A DNA stretch of 64,000 nt, taken from assembly GCF_016745395.1 (NCBI RefSeq), contig NZ_JAERVJ010000001.1:62001-126000 (forward strand), in the 5' to 3' direction. The translations under genes and the position numbers were made by a program. The notes below the pieces were generated by a model. The model was not told the origin of the DNA. It did not search any database and saw only the letters and a list, made by a program, of their open reading frames with translations. This stretch comes from Methylocystis sp. Sn-Cys (GTDB lineage: Bacteria > Pseudomonadota > Alphaproteobacteria > Rhizobiales > Beijerinckiaceae). The number at the start of each line of letters is the position of its first letter. The first letter of the stretch is position 1. Below, in pieces: positions 32,842 to 40,929 of this stretch.

Positions 32842-34290
32842 TTATCCCAGCAGCCGCGCCACGTTCTGGAACCAGGTGACGAGATAAGACGGCAGATAAA
32901 GGCCCGCGAGAAGCACGAGCGAAAGATGCGCGATGAGCGGCACGGGAGAGGCCGGCGCCTCTCCGGCGCTCTTCGTCGGTTCGCCGAAAGCCATGCCGAT
33001 CAACCGCATCAACAAGGCGCCGAACGCCACAAGAAGGCCGAGAACCAGCGGAACCGCCAGCCATGGCTGACGCGCGAAGGCTGAGCTCACGACCAGAAAT
33101 TCGCTCATGAAGACGCCGAGCGGCGGCATGCCGCAGATCGCCATCACGCCGACGACGAGGCTCCAGCCCAGCACCGGATGGCTCTGGGTCAGGCCCCTGA
33201 TCTCGGCGATCTTCTGCGTGCCCTTGGCCTGAGCGATGTGGCCGACGGAGAAGAAGATCGCAGATTTGGTGAGGCTGTGCATCGCCATATGCAGCAATCC
33301 GGCAAAATTGGCGACCGGGCCGCCGATCCCGAAGGCGAAGGCGATGATGCCCATGTGCTCGATCGACGAATAGGCGAAGAGGCGTTTGATGTCGTCGCGC
33401 CGGTAGAGCATGAAAGCCGCGAATAGCACGGAGGCGAGGCCCAGCGCGATGAGCAGCGGCCCGGGCGTAATGGCGGCGGCGTTGGCCGTGAGCAGCATTT
33501 TGAAGCGCAGCACGGCGTAGAGCGCGACATTCAGCAACAGACCGGAAAGCACCGCCGAGATGGGCGTCGGGCCCTCGGCATGCGCATCGGGGAGCCAGGC
33601 GTGCATGGGCGCGAGGCCGACCTTGGTGCCATAGCCGAGCATCAGGAAGACGAAGGCCACATTCAAGAGGCGCGGGCTGAGATGCGCGGCGTGCTGCATC
33701 AGCGTGGACCAGAGCATGGAGTCGTAGCCCTCGCCCAGAACCGGCTCCGCCGACATATAGACGAGGATCGTGCCAAAGAGCGCGAGCGCAATGCCGACGC
33801 TGCCCAGAATGAAATATTTCCAGGCGGCTTCGAGCGAGTCGCGGGTGCGGTACAGGCCGACCATGACAACCGTGGTCAGCGTCGCGACTTCGACCGAGAC
33901 CCATGTGAGGCCGATGTTGCTGGCCAGAAGCGCCAGATTCATGGCGCACATCAGCGCCTGATACATGGCGTGGTAAAAGCGCAGATTGCCCGGCGTCAAT
34001 TTGCCGATCGCGAGCTCGTGCTCGATATAGCTCGCGCTGAAGCCCGCCGTGGTGAAGCCGATAAGCGTCGACAGCACGACGAAGACGACGTTGAGATCGT
34101 CGACCGAGAGAAAGCTGCCGGCCTCGTGTCCCTTGGCGAGGAGCAAAAGCGCGAAGACGAAGGTCGCGCCCGACGCGGCGACATTGAGCTGAGCCGCTTT
34201 CTTATATTCGGTCTGAAAGGCCAGCACGCCCGCCGCGACCGCCGGAATGGCCACGAGCGCGTTCGACACCATGAAGAATTCGGAAATCAT
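32842..34290 (-). CDS. hyfF: HyfF-like proton-translocating membrane subunit
   Basis: A 482-residue antiporter-like membrane protein (NuoM/N family) with about 14 helices. Conserved ion-path features are visible: Glu in TWVSVEVATLTTVVMV, Lys in MLGYGTKVGLAPMHAWLPDA, the HAEGPTPISAVLSGLLLNVA broken helix and the second half DDIKRLFAYSSIEHMGII with MAMHSLTKSAIFF. It lies 13 bases upstream of hyfG and overlaps hyfE by ATGA. The family moves H+ or Na+ across the inner membrane, coupled to electron transfer in the peripheral arm. Confidence 0.9.
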   Translation of the reverse strand: MISEFFMVSNALVAIPAVAAGVLAFQTEYKKAAQLNVAASGATFVFALLLLAKGHEAGSFLSVDDLNVVFVVLSTLIGFTTAGFSASYIEHELAIGKLTPGNLRFYHAMYQALMCAMNLALLASNIGLTWVSVEVATLTTVVMVGLYRTRDSLEAAWKYFILGSVGIALALFGTILVYMSAEPVLGEGYDSMLWSTLMQHAAHLSPRLLNVAFVFLMLGYGTKVGLAPMHAWLPDAHAEGPTPISAVLSGLLLNVALYAVLRFKMLLTANAAAITPGPLLIALGLASVLFAAFMLYRRDDIKRLFAYSSIEHMGIIAFAFGIGGPVANFAGLLHMAMHSLTKSAIFFSVGHIAQAKGTQKIAEIRGLTQSHPVLGWSLVVGVMAICGMPPLGVFMSEFLVVSSAFARQPWLAVPLVLGLLVAFGALLMRLIGMAFGEPTKSAGEAPASPVPLIAHLSLVLLAGLYLPSYLVTWFQNVARLLG

Positions 34291-34952
34291 CGGCGTTCTC
34301 CGCGCACGCGATCGAGTTCGTATAAGTCCACTGTGTCGAAGCGCTCCCGAATGCGGAACAGGAAGATGCCGATCACGATAAAGGCGATGAGAATCGAGAA
34401 GGCGACGCTGATCTCGACGACGAGCGGCATGCCATTGGCGCCCGCGGCCGCCAGCACGAGGCCGTTCTCCAGCGACATGAAGCCGATGATCTGACTGACG
34501 GCGTTGCGCCGCGTGACCATCATCAGCATGCCCAGAAGGACGATCGTCAGCGCAAAGGCGAGGTCTTCGCGCGCGAAAGGATCGGCGGTCGTCGTCGCGG
34601 GCAGCATGACGACGAGCGAAAGGCCCATCAGGAACATGCCGACGAGCATGGTCGCGCCGATGCCGCCGACGACTTCCACCGTGCGATGGACGCGCAGCGC
34701 CTTGACGATCTTGTGCAGGCTATAGGGAATGACGATGGCCTTGAACACGAGGGCGATCGCCGCCGTCACATAAAGATGCGCCGCGTTCTGCACATGGGCC
34801 TGCCAGGCCACCGACAAAGTCAGCACCAAAGCATGCAGCGCGAAGATGTTGATGAGCCCCGTCAGGCGATCTTGATAGAGCAGCATGAAGCTGACGAGCA
34901 CCAGCCCGCCCGCGAGGAGCTGCGCGATGTCGAGAGACAGATGCTCTTGCAT
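34287..34952 (-). CDS. hyfE: HyfE-like membrane subunit (contains NuoK-like part)
   Basis: A 221-residue membrane protein with about six helices. Residues 120-195 resemble NuoK: FALTIVLLGMLMMVTRRNAV, SQIIGFMSLENGLVLAAAGA, with the conserved Glu in MSLENG. This subunit lines the proton path in hydrogenase-4/formate hydrogenlyase. The start shares one base with the hyfC stop (TAATG) and the stop overlaps hyfF. No separate NuoJ-like gene is present. Confidence 0.85.
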   Translation of the reverse strand: MQEHLSLDIAQLLAGGLVLVSFMLLYQDRLTGLINIFALHALVLTLSVAWQAHVQNAAHLYVTAAIALVFKAIVIPYSLHKIVKALRVHRTVEVVGGIGATMLVGMFLMGLSLVVMLPATTTADPFAREDLAFALTIVLLGMLMMVTRRNAVSQIIGFMSLENGLVLAAAGANGMPLVVEISVAFSILIAFIVIGIFLFRIRERFDTVDLYELDRVRGERR

Positions 34953-35905
34953 TACAGGCTCCGGGTGACAAAGACGAGAAGAGTGCCGAGAAGGCCGAGC
35001 ATCAGCGCCGCTCCCAGGAAATCCGACACGCGGAAGATGCGCATCTTTGCGGTCGATACTTCGAAGAGGGCCAGCAAAAAGCCCGCGACAAAGATTTTCA
35101 CGACATAAAAGGCGACGCCATAGCCCATGTCGACGATGCCGCCATCCGGGGGCGCGATGCCAAAGGGGAAGAAGATGCAGCCGATAAGCGACACATAGAG
35201 AAGAAGCTTGAGCGCCGAGGCCATCTCGATGATGGCGAGATGACGTCCCGAATATTCGAGAATCATCGCCTCGTGGACCATGGTGAGCTCAAGATGCGTC
35301 GCGGGATTATCGACCGGTATGCGTCCGTTCTCCGCAATCGCGACAATGATGAGGCCGATCAGCGCGAAGAGCACGGAGACGCGCAGCGCGAAATCCGACG
35401 CCATATAGGCGGCGACTTCCGAGAGCTGGGTCGAGCCGGCGATGAGCGAGACGATGAAGGCGATCATGATCGTCGCCGGCTCGGCGAGCGAACCGAACAT
35501 CGTCTCGCGGCTCGAGCCGATGCCGCCGAAGCTCGTCCCCACATCCATGCCGGCGAGCGCCAGGAAGAAGCGGGCGGCGCCGAGCAAGGCAGTGAGCGCG
35601 ATGAGATCGGCGATCCAGCCGAACATCAGTCCGGTCGCAAATGTTGGAACGAGCGACGCCGCCACCCATGTGGTCGAGAAAATCAGATAGGGGGCCGCCC
35701 GGTAGAGCCAGGAGGCGTCATGGGCGAGCACGACGTCCTTCCTTAGCAGGCGAATGAGATCGTACCAGGGCTGCAGAAGCGGCGGCCCGCGCCGCCGCAG
35801 CAGGCGCGCCTTCACCTTGCGCGTGAATCCGATCAGCACCGGCGCGAGCGCCAGCACCAAAGCCATTTGCGCCGCTTGCGCGAAGAGGTCGAAGAGAAAG
35901 GTCAT
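34952..35905 (-). CDS. hyfC: HyfC-like membrane subunit (NuoH family)
   Basis: A 317-residue NuoH/HycD-family protein with about eight helices, anchoring the peripheral arm. The hallmark quinone-site-side loop is present: AENGRIPVDNPATHLELTMVHEA, here seen as GRIPVDNPATHLELT and EAMILEYSGRHLA. Other conserved parts are RRGPPLLQPWYDLIRLLRKD and SRETMFGSLAEPATIMIAF. The ATG overlaps the hyfB stop (ATGA). Confidence 0.9.
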   Translation of the reverse strand: MTFLFDLFAQAAQMALVLALAPVLIGFTRKVKARLLRRRGPPLLQPWYDLIRLLRKDVVLAHDASWLYRAAPYLIFSTTWVAASLVPTFATGLMFGWIADLIALTALLGAARFFLALAGMDVGTSFGGIGSSRETMFGSLAEPATIMIAFIVSLIAGSTQLSEVAAYMASDFALRVSVLFALIGLIIVAIAENGRIPVDNPATHLELTMVHEAMILEYSGRHLAIIEMASALKLLLYVSLIGCIFFPFGIAPPDGGIVDMGYGVAFYVVKIFVAGFLLALFEVSTAKMRIFRVSDFLGAALMLGLLGTLLVFVTRSL

Positions 35906-37899
35906 AGCGCCACGAGGATGAGGAGAAAGACGAGGGCGGCGAAGACGAGGGCGATATATTCCTGGATGGACAGGAAGTTCACCACATTGAGCCGCCCCGC
36001 GCAGAACAGCACCGCTTTCGTCAGCGGCTCGTAGAGGTAGTTGATGAAGCGGTCGCCGATCTCCACGGAGAAATGCGCCACGCGCGTCTCCCCCGGCAGC
36101 GGCATGTCGAGCTTCTCGCGCACCGAGAAGGCGACGGCGCCGAGCGCGCGACGCACCGGCTGCGCAAAGCTGCTCGCCGTATATTGACTCGCGGGGGTTG
36201 GATCGACGTAGCCGCAATCCCACGGCGGCGCGCGGCGCAGCGGACGCGGCCAGAAGGTCTTGATCGTCTGCGCCATGGCAAAAGCCGACAGGCCGATGAA
36301 GGCGAAGACGAGGAGGCCGTTATAAGAGCTGCGGCTCTCGGCGATGGGCGCGATCGTAAACCAGCCGATCTGGCTCTGCGCCGGCATGCGGCCGCCGACA
36401 TATTCGGCCGCCGCGGGCGAGATCGTGTCGATCATGAAGCTTGGCGTAATCCCCGCCAGAAGGCAGAGAGCGATCAGCGCGAACATGGCGCGCAGCGACC
36501 ATTGATCGGTCTCCTGCGCCTGCTCGGCGGCGCCCGAGCGCGGCCGGCCAAGGAAGACGACGCCAAAGGCCCGCACATAGGCGCCGGCGCCCAGCGCCGC
36601 GCTCAGCGCCAGCGTCACGCCGACAGCAGGCGTGAGCAGCTTCAATATCCACTGCGGCAGCGAGGGGCTGAGAAGGATGGCCTGGAACACCAGCCACTCG
36701 GAGACGAAACCGTTGAGCGGCGGCAGCGCGGCGATGGCCATGCAGCCGCCGAGAAAGACGAAGGCGGTTTTCGGCATCGAGCGGATCAGGCCGCCGAGCT
36801 TTTCGATGTTCTTCTCGCCGGTCGCGCCGAGCACGGCGCCGGCGCCGAAGAAGAGCGTGCTCTTGAACAGAGCGTGGTTGAAGACGTGGAACAGCGCCGC
36901 GGTGAAGGCGAGCGCCGCGGGAAGCGCCTGGCCATTCGCCTTGAAGGCCAGCGCCAGGCCGAGCGCGACGAAGATAATGCCGATATTCTCGATGGTGCTG
37001 TAGGCGAGAAGCTTCTTGAGATCGCTCTGCACGGTGGCGAACAGCACGCCGATCAGGGCGCTCGCCGCGCCGAAAACCAGTGGGTGAATGCTCCACCAGA
37101 AGGCGGGCGGGCCCAGAAGATCGAAAGCCATGCGGATGAAGCCGTAAATGGCCACCTTCGTCATGACGCCGCTCATGAGCGCCGAGACATGGCTCGGCGC
37201 GGCGGGATGAGCGAGCGGCAGCCAGATATGCAGCGGAACGAGACCCGCCTTCGAGCCGGCCCCGAGGATGACGAGGGCAAGGACGAGGCCGGATTTCCAG
37301 GCGTCCTTCGGAATCCCCCGGATCGTATCGAAGTCATAGGCGCCGGAGGCGCCGCCGAGAACGCCGAAGGCCATGAGCAGGCAGAAGGTGCCGAAGCTCG
37401 CCATGAGCAAATAGATGTAGGCGGCGGCGCGGTTTTCGGCGTGATCGTGATGGGAAATGACCAGCGCCCAGGACGAGAGCGACATGAATTCCCAGGCGAC
37501 GAGGAAGGTGAAGGCGTCGTCGGCCATCACGACGCCGTTCATGCCGGCGATGAAGGCCGGAAAGAACGGCAGCACGCGCATCGGGCTTTTCTCATGCGCG
37601 CCGTAGCCGATGGCGTAGACGCTCGCCGCCGCGCCGCCGAGATTGACGACCGCAAGAAAGAAGGCGCTCAGCGCGTCGATGCGAAAGCGCATGCCGATCC
37701 AGGGCAGGCCCAGGGGCAGCGTCGTCTGCAAGACATGCGCGCCTCTCGGGACGATGACGGCAAGGAAAATCGCCGCGCATAATCCGCCGGTGAGCCCGTA
37801 AACGAGCCGCGTCACATCCGCGCGGTCCTTATAGCGGATCGAGGCTACGCCGACGCCGATCAGGGCGCCCACGCAAAGAAGGGCGAGATAAAGCGGCAT
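35902..37899 (-). CDS. hyfB: HyfB-like membrane subunit (NuoL family)
   Basis: A 665-residue antiporter-like subunit with a long C-terminal extension. Seen are the Glu of FLVAWEFMSLSSWALVISHH, the Lys of GAGSKAGLVPLHIWLPLAHP, the broken helix APSHVSALMSGVMTKVAIYG, DLKKLLAYSTIENIGII and FNHALFKSTLFFGAGAV. The C-terminus carries WDCGYVDPTPASQYTASSFA and a final helix, as in HyfB/HycC. This is the first gene of the hyf-like run, 201 bases after sulP. Together with HyfF it gives the complex two ion-translocating modules. Confidence 0.9.
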   Translation of the reverse strand: MPLYLALLCVGALIGVGVASIRYKDRADVTRLVYGLTGGLCAAIFLAVIVPRGAHVLQTTLPLGLPWIGMRFRIDALSAFFLAVVNLGGAAASVYAIGYGAHEKSPMRVLPFFPAFIAGMNGVVMADDAFTFLVAWEFMSLSSWALVISHHDHAENRAAAYIYLLMASFGTFCLLMAFGVLGGASGAYDFDTIRGIPKDAWKSGLVLALVILGAGSKAGLVPLHIWLPLAHPAAPSHVSALMSGVMTKVAIYGFIRMAFDLLGPPAFWWSIHPLVFGAASALIGVLFATVQSDLKKLLAYSTIENIGIIFVALGLALAFKANGQALPAALAFTAALFHVFNHALFKSTLFFGAGAVLGATGEKNIEKLGGLIRSMPKTAFVFLGGCMAIAALPPLNGFVSEWLVFQAILLSPSLPQWILKLLTPAVGVTLALSAALGAGAYVRAFGVVFLGRPRSGAAEQAQETDQWSLRAMFALIALCLLAGITPSFMIDTISPAAAEYVGGRMPAQSQIGWFTIAPIAESRSSYNGLLVFAFIGLSAFAMAQTIKTFWPRPLRRAPPWDCGYVDPTPASQYTASSFAQPVRRALGAVAFSVREKLDMPLPGETRVAHFSVEIGDRFINYLYEPLTKAVLFCAGRLNVVNFLSIQEYIALVFAALVFLLILVAL

Positions 37900-38100
37900 T
37901 TATGTTCCTTGAACGACTTGGCCGAGAGGCTTGCCTGCATAGACGGTCGCGGGAATTCCGGCGGCTGTCTATCCCGCCGAACGTCTCACCTGCGATATTT
38001 CGCCGGAATGCGGCGCGGCCTTAGAGCGCATTCCGCAAAAGTTGCAGACCTGTGCGAAAAGAATGCGCTCCAGCTTTTTGAATCTGCGCGGAAAAGCGCG

Positions 38101-39753
38101 CTAGGCGGGGCGCCTGCGCGGCGCCAAAGGATGGTCGGAGGTCGGGACGAGATGGTCGAGCCCGCGGATTTCCGCATGACCGCCCTTGCCGTGGTAATCC
38201 CCGCAGAAATGATGGAGATTTTCCATCACCGTGTGGTCGACGGTCGCTGTCTCCGAGAGATCGAAGATGACCGTCTTGCCCGGCGGGATCGCGGTGAGGT
38301 CGTTCTTGAGCGCGAGATAATTGCCGAAGAAGGCCGCGCCCGCGACTTGCACATGGTAGACGCCCGGCGTCTTCTCTTCGATCGAGCGGCTGAGCTTGAT
38401 AACATCCGGCCAATGGATGCTGCGCCAGAAATGGAAGGCCAGCTCCGCCAGGACGCCGATGGCGACGCCGATGAGAAGGTCGGTCGCCAGCACGCCGACG
38501 ATGGTCACGACAAAGACGCCCAACTGGTCCCAGCCAATCTCCAACGTCTTTTTGAACTCGTGAGGCGAGGCCAGCCGATAGCCCGTGAAGACCAGGAGCG
38601 CCGCGAGCGAGGCGAGCGGGATCTCGTGGATCAACTTCGGGAACAGGGCGACGAAGACGAGCAGGAAGAGCCCGTGGAAGAAATTGGCCCAGCCGGTTTT
38701 CGCGCCGTTGTTGACATTGGCGGAGCTGCGAACGATTTCCGCGATCATCGGCAGGCCGCCGATCAGGCCGCAGATGGCGTTGCCGACGCCCACCGCCGCG
38801 ATGTCGCGGTTGAGGTCGGAAGTTCGCTTATAGGGATCGAGCTTGTCGACCGCAGCGGCGCTCAGCAGGCTCTCGAGGCTGCCGACGAGCGCGATGGCGA
38901 CGACCTGCTGCCAGAAGACGAGATGTCCGACGCGGGCGAAATCGGGCGCGGCGAAGCCCGCCAGGAAATTCTCCGGCAAGGTGACGAGGAACTTCGGGCC
39001 GATGGTGAATTCATGGTGCGGCAGGAAGACCATGTCCGGCAGGAAGAGGTATTTGTGCTCGTCCTCGATGTCGAAATATTTGGCGAGGGCCATGCCCAGC
39101 AGGACGACGAGCAAGGGCGCCGGGATCATCTTGAGCTTGGGGTTCCGCACCAGGGTCCAGAGCGCCAAAATCCCGATGCCCAGAAAGCCGATGATGGCGA
39201 CCTCCGGGTTCATGTCCCGCAAACTCGCCGGGATAGCGCCGATCGTCTGGAACAGCGTCTGCGCATCCGGCTTCACGCCAAGCATGACGTGAATTTGCTT
39301 AGCCATGATGATGATGCCGATCGCCGCCAGCATGCCGTGGACGGCCGAGGCGGGGAAGAAGGCGCTCATCTTGCCGGCCTTCATTACGCCCATGAGGATT
39401 TGCAGCAAGGAGGCGAAGAAGATCGCGGCGAGCGTGTAGCGATAGCCCGCCATAGCGTCGCCCTCGCCGAGCTCGTTCACTGAATCGAGAATGACGACGA
39501 TCAGGCCGGCCGCCGGCCCCATGATCGTGACGAAAGAGCCGTTGATGCGCGACACCAGAAGCCCGCCGACGATGGCCGAGATGATGCCGGCCTGGGGCGG
39601 AAAGCCGGAGGCCATGGCGATGCCAAGGCACAAGGGCAAGGCGATCAGGAAGACCAGGAAGCCTGAAACGACGTCGGAGCGCCAGCTTTCGAAGAGCCCG
39701 GCGAACCCGGATTTGGGAGACAAGGCGTCATGAGCCGGCGAGGAGATGGTCAT
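38101..39753 (-). CDS. SulP family anion transporter
   Basis: A 550-residue SLC26/SulP transporter. The transport domain (residues 25-410) shows DVVSGFLVFLIALPLCLGIA, PPQAGIISAIVGGLLVSRIN, GSFVTIMGPAAGLIVVILDS, ASAVHGMLAAIGIIIMAKQI and GLIGGLPMIAEIVRSSANVN. A short STAS-like domain follows (about 465-530: GVYHVQVAGAAFFGNYLALK, VIFDLSETATVDHTVMEN). SulP members carry sulfate, bicarbonate or other anions. Its place directly upstream of and in line with the Ehr complex makes bicarbonate uptake an attractive guess, but the substrate cannot be read from sequence. Confidence 0.85.
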   Translation of the reverse strand: MTISSPAHDALSPKSGFAGLFESWRSDVVSGFLVFLIALPLCLGIAMASGFPPQAGIISAIVGGLLVSRINGSFVTIMGPAAGLIVVILDSVNELGEGDAMAGYRYTLAAIFFASLLQILMGVMKAGKMSAFFPASAVHGMLAAIGIIIMAKQIHVMLGVKPDAQTLFQTIGAIPASLRDMNPEVAIIGFLGIGILALWTLVRNPKLKMIPAPLLVVLLGMALAKYFDIEDEHKYLFLPDMVFLPHHEFTIGPKFLVTLPENFLAGFAAPDFARVGHLVFWQQVVAIALVGSLESLLSAAAVDKLDPYKRTSDLNRDIAAVGVGNAICGLIGGLPMIAEIVRSSANVNNGAKTGWANFFHGLFLLVFVALFPKLIHEIPLASLAALLVFTGYRLASPHEFKKTLEIGWDQLGVFVVTIVGVLATDLLIGVAIGVLAELAFHFWRSIHWPDVIKLSRSIEEKTPGVYHVQVAGAAFFGNYLALKNDLTAIPPGKTVIFDLSETATVDHTVMENLHHFCGDYHGKGGHAEIRGLDHLVPTSDHPLAPRRRPA

Positions 39754-40195
39754 CGTCTGTTATCCTCGAACTGGAGATGAGACCGGAAAAAGAGCCTGGG
39801 CCCTGTCCCCCTTGGGCGACAAAGGCATTTTCGGCGCCGAGGCCGTCTGCACTCTTTTTGGTGGGGCTGAGGGCGCCCGGCGCCGCTCACGGACCCGGCA
39901 AGATTATATTTCAGGCGGGACGGCGCTTATTTCGGCAGAGCCGCGATTTGTCTAAAATGAAGGCTGGGCCGGCCTTTTGCTGCGCCTAAGTCTCGCTTCA
40001 TTGGCTTTCCTCGATTGGCCTCCAAGGGCTCAGCTACACTTGCAAGCGGCTGTTTCCATAGTTTTTCGCACTGCGGAAAAATGTTTCCGCTCTATGTCGG
40101 GGAAGCCGGCGCGCTTCCGGAAACCCAGACAATCGGGGTGCGACACGCTATAGCCATGAACACAGAGGCGCACATGGACGGAGGCGCTTGGAAGC
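39754..40195. other. Divergent intergenic region, no gene seen
   Basis: 442 bases between sulP (leftward) and the response regulator gene (rightward). Apart from an inverted repeat at 40073-40090 nothing is recognised. Promoters for both directions must lie here. Confidence 0.5.
40073..40090. promoter_or_regulatory. Inverted repeat, possible operator
   Basis: GCGGAAA-AATG-TTTCCGC is a perfect 7-bp dyad about 105 bases before the response regulator start. Related half-sites (GTTTCC, TTCCGG-AAAC) lie on either side (40051 and 40117). It could be an autoregulatory site. Confidence 0.4.
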
Positions 40196-40915
40196 ATGAG
40201 CAATCGCAGTTCGGTCCTCATCGTCGAAGACGACGCGGAAATCGCGGAGCTGATTTCCAGATACCTCGAAAACAACGGCATGGCGGTCACGCGCATCCCC
40301 AGCGGGGAAACCGTCGACGCCAAACTGGCCGCCGGCGACTTCGACATTCTCATTCTCGACCTCAATCTGCCGGGCGAGGATGGTCTTTCCATTTGCCGGC
40401 GGGTCCGGGCGGCGCATGACATCCCGATCATCATCGTCACCGCCCAGGGAGAGGACGTCGACAAGATCCTCGGACTCGAGATAGGCGCCGACGATTATGT
40501 GGTGAAGCCCTTCAACTCCCGGGAGCTGCTCGCGCGCATCAGAGCCGTGCTGCGCCGCACCGGGCCGCAAAGCCGCGTCGAGGCCGGCCCCTCGAACCAA
40601 ATCTTTCAGTTCCTGGGCTGGCGCATCAATCTTCTCGCCCGCGACGTCGTTTCGCCCAGCGGCATGAAGGTCGCCATGACCGGCGCGGAATTCGATCTCC
40701 TGCACGCATTCTGCGAAAATCCGAACCGGGTGCTGACCCGCGATCAGCTCATCAACATGACCCATGGCCCCACCGCCGGCCCCTTCGAGAGAAGCATCGA
40801 CGTGCTGATCAGCCGGCTCAGACAGAAGCTCGAGAAGGATCCCAAAAACCCGGCTATCATCCAAACGGTGAGATCGGAGGGCTACATGCTCTCCGCGCCC
40901 GTCGCCCGGATTTGA
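40196..40915 (+). CDS. OmpR-family response regulator
   Basis: A 239-residue regulator. The receiver domain (5-120) has acidic pair EDDAE, phospho-acceptor Asp in ILILDLNLPGEDG, the Thr in IIIVTAQGE and the Lys in YVVKPFNSREL. A winged-helix DNA-binding domain follows (135-235: FQFLGWRINLLARDV, MTGAEFDLLHAFCENPNRVL, ERSIDVLISRLRQKLEKDP, IQTVRSEGYMLSAPV). It pairs with the kinase that follows; the reading frames nearly touch. Confidence 0.9.
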   Translation: MSNRSSVLIVEDDAEIAELISRYLENNGMAVTRIPSGETVDAKLAAGDFDILILDLNLPGEDGLSICRRVRAAHDIPIIIVTAQGEDVDKILGLEIGADDYVVKPFNSRELLARIRAVLRRTGPQSRVEAGPSNQIFQFLGWRINLLARDVVSPSGMKVAMTGAEFDLLHAFCENPNRVLTRDQLINMTHGPTAGPFERSIDVLISRLRQKLEKDPKNPAIIQTVRSEGYMLSAPVARI

Positions 40916-40929
40916 AGATCAAGGCTTTC

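Noticed and set aside
36073-37782. Long rightward open frame (569 residues) across hyfB
   Set aside because: It is antisense to a well-supported NuoL-type gene; composition is Arg/Glu/Ala-rich with no domain, typical of high-GC shadow frames.
30774-37899. A functional NiFe hydrogenase-4 or formate hydrogenlyase
   Set aside because: The large subunit lacks both CxxC motifs needed for NiFe binding, and no ferredoxin-type subunit, maturation gene or formate dehydrogenase is nearby.
37909-39483. Long rightward open frame (524 residues) across sulP
   Set aside because: Antisense of a clear SulP transporter; Arg/Asp-rich and low complexity.
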